Shown here piece after piece: positions 7,838-15,521 of a stretch of DNA of 64,000 nt. Origin of the DNA: Bradyrhizobium sp. Gha (GTDB lineage: Bacteria; Pseudomonadota; Alphaproteobacteria; Rhizobiales; Xanthobacteraceae). How positions within the stretch are numbered: position 1 is the stretch's first letter; every line of letters starts with the position of its first letter. The translations under genes were made by a program, and so were the position numbers. The notes under the pieces are model-generated. The model made no database searches. It worked only from the letters and a program-made list of their open reading frames with translations, and was not told where the DNA came from. Where the stretch lies: the NCBI RefSeq assembly GCF_900113735.1, contig NZ_FOQM01000040.1:1-64000 (forward strand), in the 5' to 3' direction.

Positions 7838-8261
7838 CGGCGGGAATGACTACAAGGTTGGATATCGGCGACCGCCCCGGCATGGGCAATTCAAAAAAGG
7901 GCAGTCGGGTAATCCGAGCGGCGGTCGCAAGCCCAGGAAACCCATCGCCGACAGCAGGCCCATCAAAACAATCGCCGACGTACTATACGAAGAGCTCCAA
8001 CAGGAGGTCACGGTGCGCGAGAACGGAAAAAAATACAAAATTACGAAGATGGAAGCTCTGGTGAAGGGAGCCGTGAACCAGGCGATGAAAGGAGATATAC
8101 GGCCCCTCAAGCTTGTGCAGGGAATCGAGCCTGTGCTTGATTCATCCCTCAAAGCGACTGACGCTAGGGATCGGGAGCGTGCCGATGCACGGGAGCGAGT
8201 CACGGAAAAGTTGGAAGCGCTTTCGCGTCGGCTGCAGATGCGAGCATCGGGGAACGACTAA
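7821..8261 (+). CDS. DUF5681 domain protein (phage/terminase-associated)
   Basis: A 146-residue basic protein with the DUF5681 N-terminal signature YKVGYRRPPRHGQFKKGQSG followed by NPSGGRKP (about residues 10-40), a domain common in prophage regions of rhizobia, often near packaging genes. The remainder is charged and helical (ITKMEALVKGAVNQAMKGDI) and ends in an Arg/Asp-rich helix. ATG 7821 has TGGAGG ten bases upstream. No terminase or portal gene follows, so it is an orphan of a lost packaging region. The function of the domain is unknown; DNA or head-protein binding is a guess from its basic N-terminus. Confidence 0.75.
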   Translation: MSGDNDGGNDYKVGYRRPPRHGQFKKGQSGNPSGGRKPRKPIADSRPIKTIADVLYEELQQEVTVRENGKKYKITKMEALVKGAVNQAMKGDIRPLKLVQGIEPVLDSSLKATDARDRERADARERVTEKLEALSRRLQMRASGND

Positions 8262-8533
8262 CTCATTCAAGAAACTGATTGGCCGCCCAAATGGGACAAG
8301 TGCAGCGGGTCGCCAGAAGGCAAGTTTCGGCAGCTGCAAGCACGGCAACTGGCGCTAGTCGCGCTGAATTCCCTGCCCGATCGTAACGAATTCCCAGAGC
8401 AATTTTGAGGCTACCTGCTGGGAATCCTTATTTTGCAGGCGCTTCTGCCGCTGTTCGCCGCTAGAAAGGACTTACATTAGCGGTTTTTCCCTGCAAAATT
8501 CCCTGCTCGCAGGGAATTGGGATTTGAGAGGTC
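8262..8533. other. Spacer marking the right edge of the phage-like island
   Basis: About 270 bases between the DUF5681 gene and the CoA-ligase stop. No gene was found. It contains scattered TTCCC and CCCTGC words and one strong palindrome (listed separately). It may be an island boundary, but no direct repeat of attachment-site type was found. Confidence 0.4.
8486..8518. repeat. TTCCCTGC repeat with perfect palindrome
   Basis: TTCCCTGC occurs at 8487-8494 and again in AATTCCCTGC-TC-GCAGGGAATT (8497-8518), a perfect 10-bp inverted repeat; GAATTCCCTGC also occurs near 8367. It lies just downstream of the CoA-ligase gene (minus strand), so it may act as a terminator-like hairpin or be the relic of an intergenic repeat family. 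Confidence 0.6.
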
Positions 8534-9757
8534 TCAGCGCTCGTCCGCGATCATCTTGCCGTCGTTCGGCAGCGCGCCCGGGCTGACCAGCTCGACGCCG
8601 CCGCCGAGCTTCGTCACCGCGCGCAAGGTGCCGGCAATTTCCTCCCGCAGAGCATCGCTTGTCTCGGCGCATTCCGCCTTCAGCGTCATCGCGTCGGCCT
8701 CGCCCTGGCGGACGACGACGAGCCGCAGCCGCCCGAGCGCGGGATGGCGCTTGCCAATCTCGGCCACTTGCTCGGGGCGGATGAACATGCCCTTGACCTT
8801 GGTGGTCTGGTCGGCGCGGCCCATCCAGCCCTTGATGCGCATATTGGTCCGGCCGCATTTGCTTGGGCCCGGCAGCTCTGCGGTGAGGTCGCCTAGCGCC
8901 AGCCGGATCCAGGGATGGTGCGGATCGAGCGAGGTCACCACGATCTCGCCGACGTCGCCCGGCGTCACGGGATCACCGGTGCCGGGCTTGACGATCTCCA
9001 TGATCAGGTCCTCGTTCACGACCATGCCGTCGCGCGCCGCGGTCTCGAACGCGACAAGGCCGAGATCGGCGGTGCCGAAGGCCTGGTAGGCGTCGATGCC
9101 GCGCGCCTTGATCTCGGCCTGGAGCGAGGGCGGGAAGGCCGCGCCCGAGACCAGCGCGCGCTTGATCGAGGAAACGTCGCGGCCCGCGGTGGCTGCTGCG
9201 TCGAGCAGGATCTTCAGGAAGTCGGGCGTGCCGCTGTAGCCGACCGGACGATAGGCCTCGATCAGCTCGAATTGCTGCTCGGTGTTGCCCGGACCGGCGG
9301 GGATCACGGCGCAGCCGAGCGCGCGTGCCGACGAGTCAAAAATGAACCCACCGGGGGTGAGGTGGTAGCTGAAGGTGTTGAGCACGATGTCCTCCGGGCG
9401 GAACCCGGCCGCGAACAGCGCCCGTGCGCCGCGCCAGGGATCGGCCTGCCGTCCCTCCGGCTCGAAGATCGGCCCCGGTGAGGTGAATAGGCGGGCGAAC
9501 GACCCCGTCGCCGCCGCCACGAAGCCGCCGAAGGGCTGGGAGGCCTTGTGCCGGGCGGGCAGTTCCGACTTGCGCAGCACCGGCAGGGCCGCCAGCGCGG
9601 CCCTCGAGGTCACCGAGGCGGGATCGATGCCCTTGAGCCGCTCGGCATAGGCAGGCGCGGCCATGGCGCCGCGCAGCACGTCCGGCAGGCGGGCGAACAG
9701 GTCGGCCTCGCGCGCCGCATGATCGCGCGTCTCGATGGCGTCGTAATAGGCGGTCAT
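8534..9757 (-). CDS. Phenylacetate-CoA-ligase-family AMP-dependent ligase, atypical P-loop
   Basis: A 407-residue member of the PaaK branch of adenylate-forming enzymes, predicted to activate a carboxylic (probably aromatic) acid as its CoA thioester in the cytoplasm. Visible motifs: YSGTPDFLKILLDAA (substrate region), YQAFGTADLGLVAFE (A5-like), WIRLALGDL (A7), and RIKGWMGRADQTTKVKGMF (A8 hinge). The usual Ser/Thr/Gly-rich phosphate loop is replaced by FTSPGPIFEPEG, a feature I associate with a LIV-cluster subfamily. It sits near the LIV operon with its own ligase, so it may process an imported acid. Start ATG 9757, 87 bases from the divergent AGE gene. Confidence 0.8.
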   Translation of the reverse strand: MTAYYDAIETRDHAAREADLFARLPDVLRGAMAAPAYAERLKGIDPASVTSRAALAALPVLRKSELPARHKASQPFGGFVAAATGSFARLFTSPGPIFEPEGRQADPWRGARALFAAGFRPEDIVLNTFSYHLTPGGFIFDSSARALGCAVIPAGPGNTEQQFELIEAYRPVGYSGTPDFLKILLDAAATAGRDVSSIKRALVSGAAFPPSLQAEIKARGIDAYQAFGTADLGLVAFETAARDGMVVNEDLIMEIVKPGTGDPVTPGDVGEIVVTSLDPHHPWIRLALGDLTAELPGPSKCGRTNMRIKGWMGRADQTTKVKGMFIRPEQVAEIGKRHPALGRLRLVVVRQGEADAMTLKAECAETSDALREEIAGTLRAVTKLGGGVELVSPGALPNDGKMIADER

Positions 9758-9843
9758 GGCGGGTCTTTCCGGGTTGGCATCCGTTGCGTGCCGCCGCCTG
9801 CATGGGTATCAGACGGCCTTTGGCAGGGCGTGGAGAGGACACG

Positions 9844-10995
9844 ATGGCGGACGAAAGCATCATTCCAGCGGACGAGACGGCTGAGGTCGTCGCGCGCCTG
9901 AAGCGCCGCATGATCGAGGATGCGATCCCGCTGTGGTCGACCGTCGGCTGGGACCAGGCGACAGGCGGCTTCATCGACCGGCTGCACCGCGATGGGACGG
10001 CCGACGTGGCTGCGCCCCGGCGCGTGTTCGTGCAGGCGCGGCAAATCTATTGCTACGCCAAGGCGGCGCAGTTGGGCTGGTATCCGCAAGGTCGCGCCAT
10101 TGCGCTGAAGGGGCTCGAGCACATGCTGGCCAAAGCGAAGGCGCCGGACGGCAAGCCCGGCTATGTGCACCGGCTGACGCCTGATGGCGCCGTGCTGGAT
10201 GCGCGGCGCGACGCCTACGACCATGCGTTCATCCTGTTTGCGCTCGCCACCGTCTACTCGCTCGACCAGGACGCACAAATCCGCGCCGAGATCGATGCGC
10301 TGCTCGCCTTTCTCGACGGCCATCTGCGCTCGCCCCATGGCGGCGTCCATGAAGGCCTGCCGCTGTCGCTGCCGCGCCGGCAGAACCCGCAGATGCATTT
10401 GTTCGAGGCGATGATCGCGTGTTTCGACGCGACCCACGATCTGTCGTTCCAGAATCGCGCCGGCGAGTTCTTCGCGCTGTTCCTCGCCAATCTCTACGAC
10501 AAGCGGACATGTGCGCTCGGGGAGTATTTCGAGGAGGATTGGTCGAAAATCGAGCCTGTCAGCGTCGAGGCCGGCCACCAGGCGGAATGGGTCTGGCTGC
10601 TGAAGGGATTTGAACGCATCACGGGCTGTCCGACCGCCCAGCGGCGCGCCGAGCTGCTTGCGACCGCGCAGCGCTATCGCGACGCGGCCACCGGCTGTCT
10701 CGTCGACGAGGGCGACGACGCCGGCAACATCCGCCGCTCGACGCGCCGGCTGTGGCCGCAGACCGAGATCGCGAAGGCCTGGATGGCGCAGGCCGAGTCC
10801 GGCGAGGCGGGTGCGGCTGAGCAAGCGCGTGCGGCGCTGGTGCGGCTCGAACGGCATTACCTCAGCCATCCCGTGCGAGGCGGCTGGTACGACCAGTTCG
10901 ACAGCGACGGCACATCTCTGATCGACACCATTCCTGCGTCCTCCTTCTATCATGTTCTCTGCGCCGTCGCGGAAGCGGAGCAGGTGCTTGAATAG
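9844..10995 (+). CDS. AGE-family epimerase/isomerase (mannose-isomerase-like)
   Basis: A 383-residue (alpha/alpha)6-barrel protein of the N-acylglucosamine 2-epimerase family. Conserved stretches: RRVFVQARQIYCYAKAA, DAYDHAFILFALA (the Y-D-H-A-F active-site helix), QNPQMHLFEAMIACF, and GHQAEWVWLLKGFE, with catalytic-type histidines in each; RLWPQTEIAKAW and GGWYDQFD near the end complete the pattern. Such enzymes isomerise free mannose, fructose or related sugars. The start is ATG 9844 with GGAGAGG just upstream; an in-frame extension to 9784 lacks such a site. The neighbours are catabolic genes; the substrate is unknown. Confidence 0.85.
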   Translation: MADESIIPADETAEVVARLKRRMIEDAIPLWSTVGWDQATGGFIDRLHRDGTADVAAPRRVFVQARQIYCYAKAAQLGWYPQGRAIALKGLEHMLAKAKAPDGKPGYVHRLTPDGAVLDARRDAYDHAFILFALATVYSLDQDAQIRAEIDALLAFLDGHLRSPHGGVHEGLPLSLPRRQNPQMHLFEAMIACFDATHDLSFQNRAGEFFALFLANLYDKRTCALGEYFEEDWSKIEPVSVEAGHQAEWVWLLKGFERITGCPTAQRRAELLATAQRYRDAATGCLVDEGDDAGNIRRSTRRLWPQTEIAKAWMAQAESGEAGAAEQARAALVRLERHYLSHPVRGGWYDQFDSDGTSLIDTIPASSFYHVLCAVAEAEQVLE

Positions 10996-11060
10996 GACGC
11001 TTGTGTTTTGACGCGTTTTCTTCACGCGAACCGGTTGCCACTTCGCTTGAAAGCGCTTTG

Positions 11061-11897
11061 TCAAAGCCACCTTTTGCGCCGCTTGAAACTCTTGAGGTTC
11101 TTGAAGCTCTTGCGCTGGTCGCCGGCGCCGCCGAGGTAGAACTCCTTGACGTCCTCGTTGTCGCGCAGCTCGTCGGCGCTGCCGTCGAGCACGACCTTGC
11201 CCTGCTCCATGATGTAGCCGTGGCTCGCCACCGACAGCGCGGCGCGCGCGTTCTGCTCGACCAGCAGGATGGTGACGCCGAGGTCGCGGTTGATCTTCTG
11301 GATGATTGCGAACACCTCTTTCACCAGCAGCGGCGACAGGCCCATCGACGGCTCGTCCATCAGGATCATCTTCGGACGCGCCATCAGTGCCCGACCGATC
11401 GCGAGCATTTGTTGCTCGCCACCCGAGAGATAGCCGGCGAGGCCCGTGCGCTCCTTCAGGCGCGGGAAATAGTTGAAGACCATGTCGAGATCGGCGTCGA
11501 TCTCGCGATCGTTGCGGGTGAAAGCGCCGAGCTTGAGATTTTCTAGCGACGTCATGTCGGCGACGATGCGCCGACCCTCCATCACCTGGAAGATGCCGCG
11601 GCGGACGATCTTGTCGGGATCGATTCCGGCGATCGGCTCGCCCTGAAACAGGATCTCGCCGCGGGTGACCTCGCCGTCCTCGGTCTTGAGCAGCCCCGAG
11701 ATCGCCTTCAGCGTCGTCGACTTGCCGGCACCGTTGGCGCCCAGCAGCGCCACGATCGCGCCCTTGGGCACGTCGAGGCTGAGACCGCGCAGCACCAGGA
11801 TGACGTCGTCATAGACGACCTCGATGTTGCGCACGGCGAGGAGGGGAGCGGGGGCCACAGCGGGGGACGGGCGAACAGCTTCTGCGGTCTGGGTCAT
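11061..11897 (-). CDS. livF: LIV-type ABC transporter ATP-binding protein LivF
   Basis: The 278-residue cytoplasmic ATPase of the first LIV system. Walker A GANGAGKST (53-61), signature LSGGEQQMLAIGRALMARP and Walker B ILMDEPSMGLSPLLV are complete, and the LVEQN switch histidine region is replaced, as in all LivF proteins, by Gln (TILLVEQNARAAL). There is an N-terminal Ala/Pro-rich leader (1-18) and an unusual Lys/Arg-rich tail (KSFKNLKSFKRRKRW) not typical of LivF. It is last in the operon livG-ligase-livH-livM-livK-livF, separated from livK by a palindromic repeat element. Confidence 0.93.
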   Translation of the reverse strand: MTQTAEAVRPSPAVAPAPLLAVRNIEVVYDDVILVLRGLSLDVPKGAIVALLGANGAGKSTTLKAISGLLKTEDGEVTRGEILFQGEPIAGIDPDKIVRRGIFQVMEGRRIVADMTSLENLKLGAFTRNDREIDADLDMVFNYFPRLKERTGLAGYLSGGEQQMLAIGRALMARPKMILMDEPSMGLSPLLVKEVFAIIQKINRDLGVTILLVEQNARAALSVASHGYIMEQGKVVLDGSADELRDNEDVKEFYLGGAGDQRKSFKNLKSFKRRKRWL

Positions 11898-11915
11898 GCG
11901 TCGTCATTCTCCGCC

Positions 11916-12016
11916 GTCATCGCCCGGCTTGACCGGGCGATCCAGTATTCCAGAGACGCCTGAGATTCACGGAGAAGCCGCGGCGTGCTGGATCCCCCGC
12001 CTTCGCGGGGGATGAC
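11916..12016. repeat. Mosaic palindromic repeat between livK and livF
   Basis: Bounded by GTCAT and ATGAC. It holds two hairpins: CGCCCGG-CTTGA-CCGGGCG (11921-11939) and ATCCCCCGC-CTTC-GCGGGGGAT (11992-12013). This is the intergenic palindrome type common in Bradyrhizobium and Rhodopseudomonas. Lying directly after the binding-protein gene, it could protect the upstream mRNA or lower livF expression. Confidence 0.85.
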
Positions 12017-12042
12017 ATTTGTGGGTATGGACAAAGCCGCGC

Positions 12043-13326
12043 TCACCAGCCTAGCAGTTCAGGCTTGCGCGGCAGCTCGACGGTCTTGACCTTCTCGAGC
12101 TTGATCGTGCCCTTGGCCATGAGGTCGTTGAGATCGCCATCGGTCGCGCCTGTGATGCTGGTGCGATAGAGATCGACCTTCAGCGTGCCGCGATGGTCCT
12201 TGTCGGTCCAGGTCGAGGGATTGCAGACGCCTTCCATGCCTGCCGGGACCCAGTCCTTCTTCTGGTAAAAGCCCTTCGCGACGTTGTCGCCGGTGGCGCC
12301 GCCGTTCTTGGCGGCCCAGTCGAGCGCCTCCTTCATGTACAGCGCCGAGCAGACGGCGGCGATGTAATGGACCGGACGATAAACCTTGCCTGACGGGTCG
12401 GACATTTTGGAGATCTCCATCACCGTCTTCATGCCGGGCGCATCGCCGCCCCAGCTCACCGCGGTGCGCAGCGGGAAGATCACGCCGTTGGCGGCATCTC
12501 CGGCCGTCTTGGCGGCGTTCTCGTCCATGCCCCAGACATTGCCGAGGAACTGGATCTCGACGCCGGCGGTCTTGCACGCCTTCATCACCGAGATGTTGGA
12601 GGCCGCAGTGTTGCCGAGATAGGCGTAGTTGGCGCCCGAGGATTTCAGGCTCAGGCACTGTGCGCTGTAGTCACCCGGCGCCAGCGCGAACACCAGCGGC
12701 GGCAGCACCTCGAAGCCGAGCTCCTGCGCCATGGCTTCGCCGGCCGCCTTCGGCGCGTTCGGGTAGGGGTGATTGGCGCCCATGTGCACGAATTTCGGCT
12801 TGCCTGGTTTTCCCCTGGCCTTCCAGTCCTCGGCCGCCCAGATCAGCATCGCGCGGAGCGAATCCGAATAGCTCGGGCCGTAGAAGAAATTGTAAGGAGC
12901 GGGCTTGGCCTTGCCGCTGGTGCCTTCGGGGTCGGTGAGAGCGGCGGCGTAGGAGCCGGAGAGGTCTGGAATCTTGTCCTGGGCGAGGAAGCCGGTCAGC
13001 GCTTCGGTGTCCGCGGTGCCCCAGCCCATGATCGCGGCGACCTTGCTGTCCGGCGCCGACCACTTCTTGTAGAGCGCGATCGCCTTCGGCACCTGGTAGC
13101 CGTAATCGTTGGTGTCGACGGTGAGCTGCTTGCCGGCGACGCCGCCGTTCTTGTTGACCCAGGCGAAGGTGTCGGCGACGGCCTGGCCATAGGGCGTGCC
13201 GACGTCGGAGGTGCCGCCGGAGTAATCGGCGAGATGGCCGATCGCGATCTGCGCCTGTGCGCCGGCCGAGAAAGCCGCGATCACCAGCGCGAGCGATGCG
13301 GTGCTCAAAAGGGATTTTGTCTTCAT
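12043..13326 (-). CDS. LIV-type periplasmic substrate-binding protein
   Basis: A 427-residue type I periplasmic binding protein that captures the substrate for LivHM. Signal peptide residues 1-25 (MKTKSLLSTASLALVIAAFS, then AGAQA) are cleaved before QIAIGHLADYSGGTSDVG. The first lobe has DYGYQVPKAIALYKKW and AAIMGWGTADTEALTG; the second has NYAYLGNTAASNISVMKAC and FLGNVWGMDENAAKTAG. The length (about 400) and fold pattern match the family used in rhizobia for aromatic or short-chain acids as well as amino acids. Strong AGGAGGAGG before ATG 13326. Its ligand cannot be read from sequence; the acyl-CoA synthetase in the operon argues for a carboxylic acid. Confidence 0.92.
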   Translation of the reverse strand: MKTKSLLSTASLALVIAAFSAGAQAQIAIGHLADYSGGTSDVGTPYGQAVADTFAWVNKNGGVAGKQLTVDTNDYGYQVPKAIALYKKWSAPDSKVAAIMGWGTADTEALTGFLAQDKIPDLSGSYAAALTDPEGTSGKAKPAPYNFFYGPSYSDSLRAMLIWAAEDWKARGKPGKPKFVHMGANHPYPNAPKAAGEAMAQELGFEVLPPLVFALAPGDYSAQCLSLKSSGANYAYLGNTAASNISVMKACKTAGVEIQFLGNVWGMDENAAKTAGDAANGVIFPLRTAVSWGGDAPGMKTVMEISKMSDPSGKVYRPVHYIAAVCSALYMKEALDWAAKNGGATGDNVAKGFYQKKDWVPAGMEGVCNPSTWTDKDHRGTLKVDLYRTSITGATDGDLNDLMAKGTIKLEKVKTVELPRKPELLGW

Positions 13327-13372
13327 TGGTCGCCTCCTCCTGTTTATTCGTTGGTTAGAGCGTTGCCCGAGC

Positions 13373-14446
13373 TCAATGCGAGAACGGGTAGAGTTTCCAG
13401 TATGCCTTGATCTGCCGCCAGCGATGCGCGAGGCCGTCGGGCTCGAACATCAGGAACACGATGATGATCACACCGATCGCGATCTCGCGCAGGAAGGTGA
13501 TGTTGTTGTTGAGTGACAGCGCCTTGTCGATCGCTCCGCCCTTCAGATAAAGGCTGATCAGCTCCATCGTCTCGGGCAGAAGCACCACGAAGGCGGTGCC
13601 CATCAGCGTGCCCATGATCGATCCGGTGCCTCCGATGATGATCATGGCCAGGAACAGGATCGAGCGCTCGATGCCGAAACCCTCCTGCGACACCACGAGC
13701 TGGTAGTGCGCATAGAGCGCGCCGGCGATGCCGGCGAAAAAAGCGGCGAGGCCGAACGACAGGGTGCGGTATTTGGTGAGGTTGATGCCCATGATCTCGG
13801 CGGAGAGATAATGGTCGCGTATCGCCACCAGCGCGCGGCCGTCGCGCGTTCGCATCAGATTGGTGACGAGGACGTAGCTTGCCAGCACATAGGCCAGCAC
13901 TACGTAGAAATATTGCCGGTCGCCGCGCAATGTGTAGCCGAAGATCGAGAACGGCTCGGCGCTTGCCGGCACGGAGCCGCCCGAAAACCACTCGGCGCGA
14001 GAGAAGAAGTCGAGCAGGATGTATTGCGCCGCAAGCGTCGCGATGACGAGATAGAGGCCCTTCAGCCGCGCCGCCGGAATGCCGAAGATCAGTCCCACCA
14101 GCGCGGTGACCACGCCGGCGACTGGGATCGCGAAGAACACCGGGACCGGCGCATTGTTGGATATATAGGCGGACGTGAACGCGCCGAGCAGGAAGAAGGC
14201 CGCGTGCCCGATCGAGATCTGCCCGGTGAATCCGACCAGGATGTTCAGCCCCAGCGCGGCGATCGAGAAGATGCCGATCTGGATCAGCATGCTGAGCCAG
14301 TATCCGCCGAGGAATTGCGGTACGAGGCAGAGCAGCAGCACGCCGGCAATCGCAAAGTTGCGGCTGGTCTTGGTCGGGAAGATCGTGGTGTCGGCCGCGT
14401 AGGAGGTGCGGAAATCACCAGCGGGGATGAGGGCAGGGCCGGCCAT
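13373..14446 (-). CDS. livM: LIV-type ABC transporter permease LivM
   Basis: A 357-residue inner-membrane permease with about ten hydrophobic segments. It carries the LivM hallmarks LNILVGFTGQISIGHAAFFL (near residues 64-83), GIPAARLKGLYLVIATLAAQ and RTRDGRALVAIRDHYLSAEI, and ends with the IIGGTGSIMGTLMG loop that contacts the ATPase. ATG 14446 comes three bases after the livH stop, so translation is coupled. The N-terminal 30 residues are soluble (AGDFRTSYAADTTIFP), a normal extension for this subgroup. Confidence 0.93.
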   Translation of the reverse strand: MAGPALIPAGDFRTSYAADTTIFPTKTSRNFAIAGVLLLCLVPQFLGGYWLSMLIQIGIFSIAALGLNILVGFTGQISIGHAAFFLLGAFTSAYISNNAPVPVFFAIPVAGVVTALVGLIFGIPAARLKGLYLVIATLAAQYILLDFFSRAEWFSGGSVPASAEPFSIFGYTLRGDRQYFYVVLAYVLASYVLVTNLMRTRDGRALVAIRDHYLSAEIMGINLTKYRTLSFGLAAFFAGIAGALYAHYQLVVSQEGFGIERSILFLAMIIIGGTGSIMGTLMGTAFVVLLPETMELISLYLKGGAIDKALSLNNNITFLREIAIGVIIIVFLMFEPDGLAHRWRQIKAYWKLYPFSH

Positions 14447-14449
14447 GGA

Positions 14450-15343
14450 TCAGATCCGCTCGATGTCGTGGGTGCCGAACAGGCCGTAGGGCTTGATCAT
14501 CAGCACGATGATGAGGACGTAGAACGGCGCGATCTCGTAGAGATTGCCCCAGTGCAGGTATTGGCTGTCGACATATTGCGCGACGTTCTCGAGCAGGCCG
14601 ATGATGATGCCGCCGAGCACGGCGCCGCCGACCGAATCGAGTCCGCCGAGAATTGCCGCGGGAAACACCTTGATGCCGTAGGCGGCAAGGCCCGAGGATA
14701 CGCCGTTGACCACGGCGACGACGACACCTGCGACCGCCGACACGGTCGCCGAGATCGCCCAGGCCATCGCGAACACGCTCTTCACGGAAATGCCGAGTGA
14801 CTGCGCCACCTGCTGGTTGAACGCGGTGGCGCGCATCGCAAGGCCATACTTCGAGGCACGGAAGAACCAGGCCATGCCGATCATCATTGCGACCGACACG
14901 ACCAGGCTCATGACGTAAACGGTCTGGATCTGAAGCCCGAACAGGCCGACCGACTGGCTCTCGAACACGCGCGGGAACGGCTGAGGGTTGACGCCGAACA
15001 TCCATTTCAGCGTGGCCTGCAGCACGGTGGAGAGGCCGATCGTCACCATGATGACAGAGATGATGGGCTCGCCGATCATCGGCCTGAGGATCAGGACCTG
15101 GATCGCGATGCCGAACACGAACATGAACACCAGCGTCATCGGCATGCCGATCCAGAACGGCACCTGGTACTTCGCGAGCAAGGCCCAGCACACCCAGGCG
15201 CCGACCAGCAGCAACTCACCTTGCGCGAAATTGACGACCTGCGTCGCCTTGTAGATCAGCACGAACGACATCGCGACCACGCCGTAGAGCGTGCCGACCA
15301 CGAGGCCGTTGACCAGGAGCTGGATGAGGAAGGCGGTGTTCAT
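14450..15343 (-). CDS. livH: LIV-type ABC transporter permease LivH
   Basis: A 297-residue inner-membrane permease forming the translocation pore with LivM. Family motifs: LIQLLVNGLVVGTLYGVVAM and NFAQGELLLVGAW at the N-terminus, FRASKYGLAMRATAFNQQVA (EAA-like loop), and GGLDSVGGAVLGGIIIGLLE near the C-terminus. About eight membrane segments. AGGAAA precedes ATG 15343. A 29-bp perfect palindrome lies between the acyl-CoA synthetase stop and this start, so livHM may be expressed at a different level from the upstream pair. Confidence 0.93.
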   Translation of the reverse strand: MNTAFLIQLLVNGLVVGTLYGVVAMSFVLIYKATQVVNFAQGELLLVGAWVCWALLAKYQVPFWIGMPMTLVFMFVFGIAIQVLILRPMIGEPIISVIMVTIGLSTVLQATLKWMFGVNPQPFPRVFESQSVGLFGLQIQTVYVMSLVVSVAMMIGMAWFFRASKYGLAMRATAFNQQVAQSLGISVKSVFAMAWAISATVSAVAGVVVAVVNGVSSGLAAYGIKVFPAAILGGLDSVGGAVLGGIIIGLLENVAQYVDSQYLHWGNLYEIAPFYVLIIVLMIKPYGLFGTHDIERI

Positions 15344-15369
15344 GTATGGTTTCCTGATGCACCCGTAGG

Positions 15370-15447
15370 GTCATTGCGAGCGGAGCGAAGCAATCCAGCA
15401 TCTTTCCGCGGAGACGGTCTGGATTGCTTCGCTCCGCTCGCAATGAC
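15370..15447. repeat. Perfect 29-bp inverted repeat between acyl-CoA synthetase and livH
   Basis: Arms at 15370-15398 (starting GTCATTGCGAGCGGAGCG) and 15419-15447 (ending CGGAGCG's complement, then CAATGAC) are exact reverse complements around a 20-base loop. This is the GTCATTGCGAGC...-type genomic palindrome, inside the operon. Confidence 0.93.
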
Positions 15448-15521
15448 GGAGTGCGTATGAGATACGGCTGCCGCAGGCGGGGAGAGGCGAAGGGCAGCGT
15501 CATCCGCGACGAATACCTGGA

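Noticed and set aside
3053..8261. Complete prophage
   Set aside because: No integrase, terminase, portal, capsid or tail genes and no flanking tRNA or attachment repeats were found; only recombination and regulatory remnants remain.
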